A model generated the notes under the pieces. It saw only the letters and a program-made list of their open reading frames with translations, was not told the DNA's origin and searched no databases. Both the position numbers and the translations under genes were made by a program. 64,000 nt of DNA from Garcia nutans (lineage: Eukaryota > Streptophyta > Magnoliopsida > Malpighiales > Euphorbiaceae): positions 27,039,501 to 27,103,500 of the forward strand of contig CANTUV010000032.1 of the NCBI GenBank assembly GCA_947685225.1. Reading direction: 5' to 3'. This document shows, in pieces, positions 1-11,900 of this stretch (positions are counted from its first letter, which is position 1; every line of letters begins with the position of its first letter).

Positions 1-690
1 GCCAGGATGCAGGGCAATTGGGGCAGTCTGGTTAGGTGAACTATTTGACCAAGATTTTGTTTTCAGTTTGATCTGAAATTTTAAAGGGATTATTTTAAGA
101 TACAAAACTAAATTCTGTAAAAATTTTAGAATTTTTAGTTAAGTAGATTATTTTATACAATTTTTCAAAATAAGGATAAAATGGAGTTTAAAAATCAGAA
201 TGTACTATTTATGGTTAGGGTTTTAATTCTTTGTTCTTCTTGCATTGCTTTGGTTCTCCAAAGGTAGGTTGGTCCTTAAACCTAACCCTAAACACTTTAA
301 ACACACTTGAATCAATGAATGTTATAATCAATTGTTCTTTGCCCTAATTGCATTGTTGAGATTGAACAATGTTATGTTGTGCATTGTGAATGGTAATGTG
401 TTTCATGAGTAATGTGGAATGAAATGTTGATATTTATGAATGATGCTATGTGAGATATAATGTGATCATGGATGAGATATATATATATATATATACTTGA
501 ATAATGAGATGTTATATTGTGAAATGAAATGTGAAGCCATTGTTATTGGCTAAGATGATGTAATTGAAAGAAAGAAGGCATGTTTGCCTAAATGTGATGA
601 GAATTGAGAATGGAAATGAATTGTTTGTTTAATATGTTATTCAGTTTCAGAGTTCTGGATTTGGGTGGCATGCCTAAGAAATGATGAAAG

Positions 691-853
691 GTAACAGTCT
701 TGCCGGGTTGAGGACCTCCTCATAGGTGTTGAGTTGATGGTCCAAGAGACTGGGTCTGTTACACTATGAGATATATGATTAGTAACAGTCTTGCCGGGTT
801 GAGGATCTCCTCATATGTGTTGAGTTGATGATCCAAGAGACTGGGTCTGTTAC
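691..853 (+). repeat. tandem duplicated LTR module with inverted ends
   Basis: Two copies of a module of about 72 bp, at 691-762 and 782-853. Each starts GTAACAGTCT and ends AGACTGGGTCTGTTAC, so the ends can pair. Copies of the same module occur in the E1 3' LTR (7876 and 7965), D (three copies, 26427-26674), B, F and G. C carries an unrelated triplicated module at the equivalent place. Confidence 0.8.
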
Positions 854-1198
854 ACTATCCATGTATAGAGATACATGTATCTACATTGCCTACGGGCGTG
901 ATTATTGTGACTATAAACCAAAGCAGTAACTCTGAACTCTGAATATCGTATTAAATACTTGTTGGGCCCATAGGTGTCAAGGTTATATGAATGTCCTAAA
1001 TAATGTTATGAGTTTAATGAAATGAGATGTTGGTTATGGAGTATGATTGATTAATGTTTAAATGTGGTATGCTCATATGACTATGATTTGTGAAATGCAT
1101 AATTGTGTGGTTAACTTTATATTTATGATGTCGATCTTATCAATAACATATGTGGCATTGCATTTCATTAAAGCATACCGTTAGCATGTTTTATCTTA

Positions 1199-1236
1199 CT
1201 AAGCCGTTGGCTTAGCGCGATAGTGTTTAATCGCGC
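1199..1236 (+). other. conserved double hairpin in the E1 5' LTR
   Basis: Stem 1 is CTAAGCC (1199-1205) with GGCTTAG (1209-1215). Stem 2 is GCGCGAT (1215-1221) with ATCGCGC (1230-1236). The stems abut, sharing G1215. Equivalent pairs, with compensatory changes in stem 1, occur in every other LTR that covers this region. Function unknown; this is a structure call from complementarity only. Confidence 0.75.
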
Positions 1237-1770
1237 AGGTAGTAGAGTGGATAGAGTTGAACCCGAGAGTTCATCAAGACCTAGTGAGAGTAGACCTTGA
1301 AGAATCCATTTTGGGAGCTTAAAGATCAGAGCAGACTTGCCAATCGTGTATAAATTTTATGTGTTGTAAAACTTGAGTTTTGATGTATATGAATTTGTAA
1401 ATATGTAAATATTTTATAACATCCGCTGTGTAATATTTAAATATGGGGGTTGTCACAAAACCTTTATTTTATGTTGTACTAGAAGTGTAAATCCTTTTTG
1501 CAGGTTGTAGTTGAGGTTACAAGGGGGATTTATTGGGAGTGTACTGAGAATGATTTTGTTTGCATTGGTTTGTGTAAAATGTTTTTAAAAATAAGAAAAA
1601 AACCGGTTTTGTCGACACTTGGGACTCAATTTTTAGGAGAAACTATGGCAAAAATTTTGTAAAAATCGGAATTAAAATTTGACTAAGTAAAATTGGTAGC
1701 AACATTAGGTTAGTGTGGCGCCTCTACTCAGCTTACATATGTAGGTTGGGAAGGTGTGTTACAATTGTTT

Positions 1771-1782
1771 TGGTATCAGAGC
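1771..1782 (+). promoter_or_regulatory. E1 primer-binding site (initiator-Met tRNA)
   Basis: TGGTATCAGAGC, seven bases after the LTR end. It is complementary to the 3' end of plant initiator methionine tRNA, the usual minus-strand primer of Tekay/Del chromoviruses. The same 12-mer with the same 7-base spacing is found in B and C. Confidence 0.95.
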
Positions 1783-1871
1783 CAGGTTTGAGATTCTCAA
1801 CCTAGGTAAAATGTAAGAAAAAGACTATTTTTACTTAAAAAGTGAGTTTTTGAACAAAAATACATGTTTGG

Positions 1872-1920
1872 GATTGGCAGTCTCTGATCTTTAATAAGAG
1901 GTATTCTGTTGTGTTTACAG
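1872..1920 (+). promoter_or_regulatory. E1 leader: LTR-complementary segment and 3' splice-site-like end
   Basis: Positions 1872-1895 contain GATTGGC and CTCTGATCTTTAA, the reverse complements of GCCAATC and TTAAAGATCAGAG in the LTR at 1318-1345. A stem could therefore form around the PBS. The stretch ends in a T/G-rich run with ...TTTACAG (AG at 1919-1920), 12 bases before the gag ATG, resembling a 3' splice site. B and C have TTTGTAG and TGTCTGCAG at the same place. Splicing is inferred, not shown. Confidence 0.5.
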
Positions 1921-1932
1921 ACTTAGGTTGTG

Positions 1933-2700
1933 ATGGATTCTCACTCACGTCAGTCGATTGAGGGTAGTGCCGAGAGTATTGCTCCTGCTGAGGGAGCTAG
2001 AGTTGATAGTGTTGAGGAGGCACCTGCTTCGGTGTCGGGTAGACCAGCTGTGGAGGAGGTTCCGCCAGCCTGGTTTAGGCCTATGATGGAAGCTATGAGA
2101 CAAGCACCTGTGCAACCACAGCCACCGCCACCACCCCCTCAGCCTTCAGTACCAGTAAGGCACTATGATAAGCTAAGGAAATATGGAGCAGAGGATTTCT
2201 TTGGTACAGTTGATCCGGCTGTAGCAGAACAGTGGCTTGATAGAGTTCAGAGGGTATTTGTGCAGTTGCAAGCCACTTCAGAGGAGAAGTTTGATTATGC
2301 AAGATCTTTGCTACAGAAGGATGCCTACGACTGGTGGAAGACAGTGCCCCATTCTATGGATGATCCTCCAACACTGTCTTACACTGATTTTTCTGAGGGA
2401 ATTTGAGTTGAAGTATACTCCTAGGGAGTATAAAGATGGGAAGAAAAGAGAGTTTCTAGATTTGAAGCAAGATCATCGGACCGTAACTGAATATGAAGTT
2501 GAGTTTATTCAACTGAGTCAGTATGCTGGGGGTATCATTGCTGATGAGATTGATAGATGTCGGCGATTTGAGGAGGGATTGAGACCCTCGATCATGTGCT
2601 TAGTGGCTGGATCCAGATATCAGGATTTCTCACAGCTTATGGCAGCAGCTCGAAGTGTAGAGCGAGCTCAAGTTATTGCAGCTGCTTCAGAGGATGTATG
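1933..2700 (+). pseudogene. gag: E1 gag, frameshifted and lacking the zinc-knuckle region
   Basis: Capsid/nucleocapsid gene of E1. ATG at 1933 (an in-frame GTG precedes it at 1930) opens MDSHSRQS, matching MDPHSRH in C. A proline run sits near residue 60, and the conserved gag core follows (KLRKYGAEDFFGT, VAEQWLDRVQRVF, KDAYDWW). One extra T in the T-run near 2390, against the copies in B and C, shifts the frame. The core then continues in the next frame (REFELKYTPREYK to VERAQVIAAASE) to about 2690. There the sequence jumps to the gag/protease boundary. The missing stretch of about 0.46 kb holds both CCHC knuckles in B and C. The product could not package RNA in the usual way. Confidence 0.9.
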
Positions 2701-5700
2701 TTATTCAGAGGCAGCCAGATACATCGGCAGTCATAGCTGGTACTTTTTCTTTATTTAATACTCCAGTACTTGCTTTGATTGATCCGGGTTCCACGCATTC
2801 ATATATTAGTGCATCTGTTTTGCCTGTATCTGATTTGCATGCTGAGTCCCTAGGATTTGATGTGTTGGTGACAAATCCGTTAGGGCATAGTGTGGTTGTG
2901 AGTAAGGTGCATAGAGATAGTGCAGTAGTGGTGCAGGGTGAGGAGTTCTTAGGGGATTTGATTGAGATGATATTTAAGGAATATGATGTGATCTTAGGTA
3001 TGGATTGGCTATCTCGACATGGAGCTGTGGTAGATTGTAAGAAGAAAATTGTTTCTTTGAGGACGGGTGATGGTAGAGAGGTGATAGTATCTAATGAGCA
3101 GGAACAGCTAGCCTCCTTATTTGTTTCAGCTGTTGCAGCCAGGAGGTTGATTAGAAAGGGATGTGAAGCCTATCTTGCTCATATGGTAGATACTAGAGTA
3201 AGAAGTTCTCCCATTGATAGCATTGCCACAGTTGCAGAGTTCCTAGATGTGTTTCCAGAGGAGTTGCCAGGGTTACCTCCTGAGAGAGAGGTGGAGTTCG
3301 GTATTGAATTGTTGCCTGGTACAACTCCTATCTCTATTACTCCTTATAGAATGGCACCAGCAGAATTGAGGGAGTTGAAAGTGCAATTACAGGAGTTGTT
3401 GGACTAAGGATTTATTCGCCCCAGTGTTTCTACTTGGGGAGCTCCTGTTCTATTTGTGAAAAAGAAAGATGGTACTATGAGGTTGTGTATCGATTATAGG
3501 CAATTGAACAAGGTGACCATTAAGAATAAATATCCTTTGCCTAGAATCGATGATCTCTTTGATCAGTTGAAGGGAGCGTCAGTGTTCTCCAAAATTGATT
3601 TGCGATCTGGGTATCATCAGTTGAGAGTCAAAGCTGAAGATGTTCCTAAGACCGCTTTTCGGACCAGGTATGGGCATTATGAATTTTTAGTTATGCCTTT
3701 TGGTCTGACGAATGCACCTGCAGCTTTCATGGATTTGATGAATAGGGTGTTTAGGCCCTATTTGGATCAGTTTGTAGTGGTCTTCATTGATGATATACTG
3801 GTGTATTCGCGGAATGAGGAAGAACATGATATGCATCTGCGGATTGTGTTGCAGATTTTGAGAGAGAGGCAGTTGTTTGCTAAATTGTCGAAGTGTGAGT
3901 TCTGGTTGGATCAAGTAGCTTTTCTCGGACATGTTGTTTCAGCAGAACGCATTAGAGTTGATCCGAGCAAAGTTGAAGCTGTATTGAATTGGAGTCCACC
4001 CAAGTCTGTGACTGAGATTAGAAGTTTTCTGGGTTTGGCAGGCTATTACAGGCGGTTTGTGAAAGGGTTTTCTTTGATAGCTACTCCACTCACCAGATTG
4101 CTTCGTAAGGGAGTGAGATTTGTGTGGACGGATCAGTGTCAGGTGAGTTTTGAGCAGTTGAGAGAATTGTTAACTCAAGCGCCTGTTCTTACTTTACCTG
4201 TTGAAGGTAAACCTTATGTGATCTACAGTGATGCTTCACATAGAGGTTTGGGGTGTGTATTGATGCAAGAAGGTAAAGTTATAGCTTATGCATCTCGACA
4301 GTTGAAACTGCATGAGCTTAACTATCCGACCCATGATTTGGAATTGGCTGCCATTGTTTTTGCATTGAAGATTTGGCGCCATTATCTGTTTGGGGAGAAA
4401 TGTTTCATCTACACTGATCACAAGAGTTTGAAGTATTTGGGTGTCCAGAAAGAACTCAATCTTCGTCAGAGGAGATGGTTAGAATTGATTAAAGACTACG
4501 ACTGCTTGATTGACTATCATCCAGGTAAAGCAAATGTTGTTGCTGATGCCTTAAGTCGGAAGTCTTTAGCTGGTTTAACAGTTTACTCGCTCTCGTTGCT
4601 TGTTGAGTTGAGAGCATTGCATGCCAGTTTTGTACCTTGTGTTGATGGTGCATTATTGGCACAGTTGCAATTAAAGCCGATTTTGTTAGATCAGATCAAA
4701 GAAGCTCAGTTGGCTGATAAGAAGATACAGAAGATTGTTTCAGATTGTCAGAGTGGAAAGGGTAGAGATTTTATTGTGAAGAGCGATGGGAGTCTCTGGT
4801 TTAAGAACCGATTGTGTGTACCCGATGATGCTGATTTGAAAAGGGTCATTTTGGAAGAAGCTCATCAGTCAATGTTTGCTATGCATCCGGGTAATACGAA
4901 GATGTATCATGATTTGAGACAGCATTATTGGTGGATTGGTTTGAAGAGAGACATTGCAGATTTTGTGTCGAAATGTCTCACTTGTCAGAAGGTTAAAGCA
5001 GAGCATCAAGTTCCAACCGGGTTGCTTCAACCATTGTTAGTGCTAGAATGGAAGTGGGAAAGAGTGACAATGGATTTTGTGTCTGGTTTGCCATTGACAC
5101 AAAAGAAGCATGATGCTATATGGGTGATTGTGGATAGATTGACTAAGACAGCTCATTTCCTTCCGGTTCGAATGGATTACTCTTTGGAGAGATTGGCTGA
5201 GCTGTATATCCATGAGATTGTGAAACTGCATGGTGTTCCAATTTCTTTAGTGTCTGATCGAGATCCCAGGTTTACTTCCAGATTTTGGAAGAGTTTGCAT
5301 AGTGCTTTGGGTTCTCGACTGCACTTCAGCACTGCTTTTCATCCACAGACGGATGGACAGTCAGAGAGGGTGATACAGATTATTGAGGACATGTTGAGAA
5401 GCTGTGTCATCGATTTCTCTAGAAGTTGGGATAGGTTTTTACCTCTTGTGGAGTTTGCTTACAACAACAGTCACCAATCCAGCATTGGTATGGCACCGTT
5501 TGAAGCATTGTATGGCAGACGGTGTAGGACACCTCTTTGTTGGAATGAGCTTGGAGATAATAAGTTGGTTGGACCTGATTTGATTCAAGAAACTGAGGAA
5601 AAAGTGAAGTTGATCCGAGGTAGGTTAAAAGCAGCTTCAGACCGACAGAAGTCTTATGCATATCTGAAGAGGAGAGACATTCAGTTTGATGTGGGAGATA

Positions 5701-6113
5701 AGGTGTTTTTGAAAGTATCTCCTTGGAAGAAGATTTTGAGGTTCGGTCGGAAAGGAAAATTGAGTCCTCGTTTCATTGGGCCGTATGAAGTGTTAGAAAG
5801 AGTTGGGCCAGTTGCATATTGACTTGCTTTGCCACCTGAGTTGGATTGTATTCATAATGTATTCCATGTTTCTATGTTGAGGAGGTACAGGTCAGATCCA
5901 TCTCATGTGTTGCCATTTGAGTCTATCGAAGTGAGCCCAGACTTGACATTTGAAGAGGAACCAGTTGCTATCTTGGCACGAGAAGTGAAAGAGTTGAGGA
6001 ACAAGAAAGTGCCATTGGTGAAGATTCTTTGGAAGAATCATGCAAAAGAAGAAGCAACTTGGGAAAGTGAGCAAACTATGCGAGAGCAGTATCCTCAACT
6101 ATTTCAGAGTTGA
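2691..6113 (+). pseudogene. pol: E1 pol polyprotein with two in-frame stops
   Basis: One frame runs from the protease to the end at 6111-6113, interrupted by TAA at 3405-3407 (AAA in C) and TGA at 5820-5822 (CGG in C). Domains in order: aspartic protease (DPGSTHSYIS, active Asp at 2781); RT (IDLRSGYHQL, FIDD at 3783-3794); RNase H (YSDASHRGLG, TDHKSLKYL, HPGKANVVADALSR); integrase with an HHCC knuckle, Asp near 5072, Asp at 5256 and Glu at 5364; a GPY/F-like module (FIGPYEVLERVGPVAY); and a C-terminal chromodomain (VPLVKILWKNHAKEEATWE). The chromodomain keeps the central Trp but lacks the first and third cage aromatics, as in group II chromodomains of Tekay-type elements. Catalytic residues are intact, so the stops are the main lesion. 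Confidence 0.95.
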
Positions 6114-6146
6114 TATCAGGTAATTTCGAGGACGAAATTTCTTTTT

Positions 6147-6159
6147 AGAGGGGGAGAAT
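6147..6159 (+). promoter_or_regulatory. E1 polypurine tract
   Basis: AGAGGGGGAGAAT immediately before the 3' LTR start TGTAATATCC. It is the expected plus-strand priming site, and the same tract precedes the 3' LTR of A, B and C. Confidence 0.9.
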
Positions 6160-8947
6160 TGTAATATCCTCATGTATGCCCTAGAAGTTTTGATTATGTT
6201 GTTGATGTTGTTGTTGTTATATATTGGATTGAATATATGTGTTAAATTGTAAGAGAAAAGAAATGGGAAGAGAATGTATATGTATATGTATTTTGGGAAG
6301 AAATAGGGTTTAGAGACAAATTTATATGTTGTGTATATGTTAATATATATGACATATAAAGTGGTCAAAAGGCTTGGTCAATGCAAGAGAAGATATTTAT
6401 TTGAGATTGGTAAATTACTTAATTGGGCACATATAAGACAAAAAGATAATTATGTGAATAAGGGCACTTTGGTAATTGCTTGGATAAAATTATATGGTGG
6501 ATATTTAAAGAAGGTTTGACTTGTGTTTTCTTCATCATTTCTTCTTCTTCTTCTTGTTGATGGCCGGCCCTCCATAGCCAAAGAGAAAGAAAGAGACAAG
6601 TGATGGTTTTGATGATTTCAAGCTTAAATTGAAGAAAGATTAAGTGTTCAAGTGTTGATTTAAGAAGTTTTTAACTAAGGTAAGATCTTTTCTCTAATTT
6701 CTTCAATTCTTTTGAAGTGGTATGATTAAGTTGCTTATGGTATGATTGTAAGTATTGATTTTTCTTGATAGATGAAAAGTTGGGTTGGTGTTGGTGATGG
6801 AAGAGTAAGATTGATGTTTAGTGAAATTGTTTCTGTTTTAGGATTAGTAAAGGTTGTGACTTGTATGATTTTTAATTAATTATAGAAAAATGTTCTTGAA
6901 GTGAATTTTTGATATGTTGTGCCTCTATGAGTCTAGAATGACTGAAAAATATGTTGATTCGATTTTGGAATGGTTATGAGTTTAGAAAGATTATTTTCAT
7001 TAGACCTGTTCCAGCAGGTACCTTAACTGGGACAGCTATATTTCGTGATTTTTAATAAAATGTAGAAAAATCATATCCAATCGAATTTTGGATATGTTGT
7101 TGCTTAGTGAGTCTAGTATTTGAGAAAAATAATTTGGAATCACGTTGATTGAATTTGATTTATGGAATTCACAAAGTTCAGAACTGCTGCCAGGATGCAG
7201 GGCAATTGGGGCAGTCTGGTTAGGTGAACTATTTGACCAAGATTTTGTTTTCAGTTTGATCTGAAATTTTAAAGGGATTATTTTAAGATACAAAACTAAA
7301 TTCTGTAAAAATTTTAGAATTTTTAGTTAAGTAGATTATTTTATACAATTTTTCAAAATAAGGATAAAATGGAGTTTAAAAATCAGAATGTACTATTTAT
7401 GGTTAGGGTTTTAATTCTTTGTTCTTCTTGCATTGCTTTGGTTCTCCAAAGGTAGGTTGGTCCTTAAACCTAACCCTAAACACTTTAAACACACTTGAAT
7501 CAATGAATGTTATAATCAATTGTTCTTTGCCCTAATTGCATTGTTGAGATTGAACAATGTTATGTTGTGCATTGTGAATGGTAATGTGTTTCATGAGTAA
7601 TGTGGAATGAAATGTTGATATTTATGAATGATGCTATGTGAGATATAATGTGATCATGGATGAGATATATATATATATACTTGAATAATGAGATGTTATA
7701 TTGTGAAATGAAATGTGAAGCCATTGTTATTGGCTAAGATGATGTAATTGAAAGAAAGAAGGCATGTTTGCCTAAATGTGATGAGAATTGAGAATGGAAA
7801 TGAATTGTTTGTTTAATATGTTATTCAGTTTCAGAGTTCTGGATTTGGGTGGCATGCCTAAGAAATGATGAAAGGTAACAGTCTTGCCGGGTTGAGGACC
7901 TCCTCATAGGTGTTGAGTTGATGGTCCAAGAGACTGGGTCTGTTACACTATGAGATATATGATTAGTAACAGTCTTGCCGGGTTGAGGATCTCCTCATAT
8001 GTGTTGAGTTGATGATCCAAGAGACTGGGTCTGTTACACTATCCATGTATAGAGATACATGTATCTACATTGCCTACGGGCGTGATTATTGTGACTATAA
8101 ACCAAAGCAGTAACTCTGAACTCTGAATATCGTATTAAATACTTGTTGGGCCCATAGGTGTCAAGGTTATATGAATGTCCTAAATAATGTTATGAGTTTA
8201 ATGAAATGAGATGTTGGTTATGGAGTATGATTGATTAATGTTTAAATGTGGTATGCTCATATGACTATGATTTGTGAAATGCATAATTGTGTGGTTAACT
8301 TTATATTTATGATGTCGATCTTATCAATAACATATGTGGCATTGCATTTCATTAAAGCATACCGTTAGCATGTTTTATCTTACTAAGCCGTTGGCTTAGC
8401 GCGATAGTGTTTAATCGCGCAGGTAGTAGAGTGGATAGAGTTGAATCCGAGAGTTCATCAAGACCTAGTGAGAGTAGACCTTGAAGAATCCATTTTGGGA
8501 GCTTAAAGATCAGAGCAGACTTGCCAATCATGTATAAATTTTATGTGTTGTAAAACTTGAGTTTTGATGTATATGAATTTGTAAATATGTAAATATTTTA
8601 TAACTTCCGCTGTGTAATATTTAAATATGGGGGTTGTCACAAAACCTTTATTTTATGTTGTACTAGAAGTGTAAATCCTTTTTGCAGGTTGTAGTTGAGG
8701 TTACAAGGGGGATTTATTGGGAGTGTACTGAGAATGATTTTGTTTGCATTGGTTTGTGTAAAATGTTTTTAAAAATAAGAAAAAAACCGGTTTTGTCGAC
8801 ACTTGGGACTCAATTTTTAGGAGAAACTATGGCAAAAATTTTGTAAAAATCGGAATTAAAATTTGACTAAGTAAAATTGGTAGCAACATTAGGTTAGTGT
8901 GGCGCCTCTACTCAGCTTACATATGTAGGTTGGGAAGGTGTGTTACA
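6160..8947 (+). repeat. E1 3' LTR, 2,788 bp
   Basis: Starts TGTAATATCC and ends TGTTACA. It contains a TATA-like stretch at 6501-6509, a consensus 5' splice site (AAGGTAAG, GT at 6680-6681), the duplicated GTAACAG module (7876 and 7965), the double hairpin near 8387-8424, and the leader-complementary segment. Short ORFs within it show no recognisable protein. The right end meets the satellite with no intervening base. Confidence 0.95.
6501..6509 (+). promoter_or_regulatory. TATA-like box in the E1 LTR
   Basis: ATATTTAAA lies about 340 bases into the LTR. It is followed 10-40 bases later by a pyrimidine-rich TTTTCTTCATCATTTCTTC stretch that is also conserved in A and C. If this is the promoter, U3 is short and R plus U5 is about 2.4 kb. 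Inference from position and composition. Confidence 0.4.
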
Positions 8948-11900
8948 CCAGAACTTAGCTCGGTTTTGTAACCTAAATTTTCCTTAGGTCCAGAATTTAA
9001 AATCTCTTTTAAGTCAAAAACTTAGCTCGGGTCCAGAACCCAAACCTAGAATCTTTTGTAAGTCCAGAACTTAGCTCGGGTTCTAGAACCCCAATTTTCC
9101 TTTGGTCCAGAACCTAGAATCTCTTCTAAGTATAGAACTTAGCTCGGGTCCAAAACCCAAATTTTTATTAGGTCCAGAACCTAGAATCTCTTCTAAGTCC
9201 AGAACTTAGCTCGGGTCCAGAACCTAAATTTTCCTTAGGTCCAGAACCTAGAATCTCTTTTAAGTCCAGAACTTAGCTCGGGTCAAGAACCCAAACCTAG
9301 AATCTTTTCTAAGTCCATAAATTAGCTCAGGTTCTAGAACCCAAATTTTCCTTACGTCCAGAACCTAGAATCACTTCTAATTACAGAACTTAGCTCGGGT
9401 CCAGAATCAAAATTTTCCATAGGTCCAGATCCTAGAATCACTTTTAAGTCTAGAACTTAGCTCGGGTCCAGAACCCAAATTTTCCTTAGGTTCCAAACCT
9501 AGAATCTCTTCTAAGTCCAGAACTTAGCTCGTGTCCAGAACCAAAATTTTCCTTAGGTCTAGAACCTAGAATCTCTTTTAAATCTAAACACTTAGCTCGG
9601 TCGAAAACCCAAACCTAGAATCTTTTCTAAGTCCAGAACATAGCTCAGGTTCTAGAACCCAAATTTTCCTTAAGTCGAGAACATAGAATCACTTCTAAGT
9701 ACCGAGGTTATCTCGGGTTCTAGAACCCAAATTTTCCTTAGGTCCAGAACCTAGAATCTCTTTTAAGTCCAGAACTTAGCTCCGGTCCAGAACCCAAACC
9801 TAGAAACTTTTGTAAGTCCAGAACTTAGCTCGGGTCCTAGAACCCAAATTTTCCTTTGGTCTAGAACCTAGAATCTCTTCTAAGTACAGAACTTAGCTCG
9901 GGTCCAAAACCCAAATTTTGATTAGTTCCAGAACCTAGAATCTATTCTAAGTCCAAAACTTAGCTATGGTCCAGAACCCAAATTTTCCTTAGGTCTAGAA
10001 CCTAGAATCTCTTTTAAATCCAGAACTTAGCTCGGGTCCAGAACCCAAACCTATAATCTTTTCTAAGTCCAGAACTTAGCTCGGGTTCCAGAACCCAAAT
10101 TTTCCTTAGGTCCAAAATGTAGAATCTCTTCTAATTCCAGAACATAGCTCGGGTCCAAAACCCAACTTTTCCTTAGGTCTAGAACCTAGAATCTCTTTTA
10201 AGTCCAGAACATAGCTCAGGTCCAGAACCCAAATTATCCTTAGGTCCAGAACATAGAATCTCTTTTAAGTCCTGAACTTAGCTCGGGTCCAGTACCCAAA
10301 TTATCCTTTGGTTTAGAACCTAGAATCTCTTTTAAGTCCAGAACTTAGCCCGATCAAAAACCCAAACCTAGAATCTTTTCTAAATCCATAACTTAGCTCG
10401 GGTTCTAGAACCCAAATTTTCCTTAGGTCCAGAACCTAGAATCACTTCTAAGTACAGAACTTAGCTCGGGTGCAAAACCCAAATTTTGATTAGGTCCAGA
10501 ACCTAGAATCTCTTCTAAGTCCAGAACTTAGCTCGGGTCCAGAACCCAAATTTTCCTTAGGTCTGGAACCTAGAATCTCTTTTAAGTCCAGAACTTAGCT
10601 CGGGTCCAGAACCCAAACCTAGAATCTTTTCTAAGTCCAGAACTTAGCTCAGGTTCCAGAACCCAAATTTTCCTTAGGTCCAGAACCTAGAATCACTTCT
10701 AAGTACGTAGCTCGGGTCCATAACCAATATTTTCCTTAGGTCTAGAACCTAGAATCTCTTCTAATTCTAGAACTTAGCTCGGGTCCAAAACCCAAATTTT
10801 TCTTAGGTCAAGAACCTAGAATCTCTTTTAAGTCCAGAACATAGCTCAGGTCCAGAACCCAAATTATCCTTAGGTCCAAAACCTAGAATCTCTTTTAAGT
10901 CCTGAACTTAGCTCGGGTCCAGTACCCAAATTATCCTTTGGTTTAGAACCTAGAATCTCTTTTAAGTCCAGAACTTAGCCCGGTCCAAAACCCAAACCTA
11001 GAATCTTTTCTAAGTCCATAACTTAGCTCGGGTTCTAGAACCCAAATTTTCCTTAGGTCCAGAACCTAGAATCACTTCTAAGTACAGAACTTAGCTCGGG
11101 TCCATAACCCAAATTTTCCTTAGGTCCAAAACCTAGAATCTCTTTTAAGTCCAAAACTTAGCTCTGGTCCAGAACCAAAACCTAGAATCTTTTACAAGTC
11201 CAGAACTTAGCTCGGGTTCTAGAACCCAAATTTTCCTTTGGTCTAGAACCTAGAATCACTTCTAAGTACCGAACGTATCTCGGGTCCAGAACCCAAATTT
11301 TTCTAAGGTCCAGAACCTAGAATCTCTTCTAAGTCTAGAACTTAGCTCGGGTCCAAAACCCAAATTTTCCTTAAGTCTAGAACCTAGAATCTCTTTTAAA
11401 TCTAAACACTTAGCTCGGTTGAAAACCCAAACCTAGAATCTTTTCTAAGTCCAGAACTTAGCTCAGGTTCTAGAACCCAAATTTTCCTTAGGTCCAGAAC
11501 CTAGAATCACTTCTAAGTACCGAACATAGCTCGGGTCCAGAACCGAAATTTTAATTAGGTCAAGAACCTAAAATCTCTTCTAAGTACAGAACTTAGCTCG
11601 GGTCCAAAACCCAAATTTTCCTTAGGCCTAGAACCTAGAATCTCTTTTAAGTCCAGAACATAGCTCGGGTCCAGAACCCAAATAATCCTTAGGTCCAGAA
11701 ACTAGAATCTCTTTTAAGTCCAGAACTTAGCTCGGGTCCAGAACCCAAATTATCCTTTGGTCCAAAACCTAGAATCTCTTTTAAGTCTAGAACTTAGCTC
11801 GGTCCAGAACCCAAACCTAGAATCTTTTCTTAGTCCAGAACCTACCTCGGGTTCTAGAATCCAAATTTTCATTACGTCCAGAACCTAGAATCTTTTTTAA

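Larger units (their letters stand above)
1..1763 (+). repeat. E1 5' LTR (right part only)
   Basis: Matches 7189-8947 and ends TGTTACA at 1763, seven bases before the PBS. It contains two tandem 91-bp-spaced modules (691-762 and 782-853) that begin GTAACAG and end CTGTTAC. It also holds the double hairpin at 1199-1236, a segment at 1318-1345 complementary to the leader at 1872-1895, and the TCCGCTGTGT block near 1426 that recurs in all the LTR subfamilies here. The promoter-containing left part lies outside the window. Confidence 0.95.
1..8947 (+). mobile_element. E1: Tekay/Del-like Ty3-gypsy chromovirus, 5' end outside window
   Basis: Nearly complete LTR retrotransposon. Positions 1-1763 repeat at 7189-8947, which defines the shared right part of the two LTRs. 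Between them lie a PBS, gag, pol (protease, RT, RNase H, integrase, chromodomain) and a polypurine tract, giving a 4,396-bp internal region. The right LTR ends TGTTACA and abuts satellite starting CCAGA, so E1 sits in the satellite and a CCAGA duplication is predicted upstream of the window. Over about 1.76 kb of comparable LTR I see only three substitutions plus a 4-bp AT-microsatellite difference, so insertion is recent. The coding region nevertheless carries a frameshift, a loss of about 0.46 kb and two stop codons. The lineage call rests on the PBS, the long LTR and the chromodomain type. Confidence 0.95.

Noticed and set aside
2237..2758. Treating the 173-codon frame as a separate protein
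   Set aside because: Its first part is out of frame; from about 2390 it is simply gag after a one-base insertion, ending just past the deletion joint.
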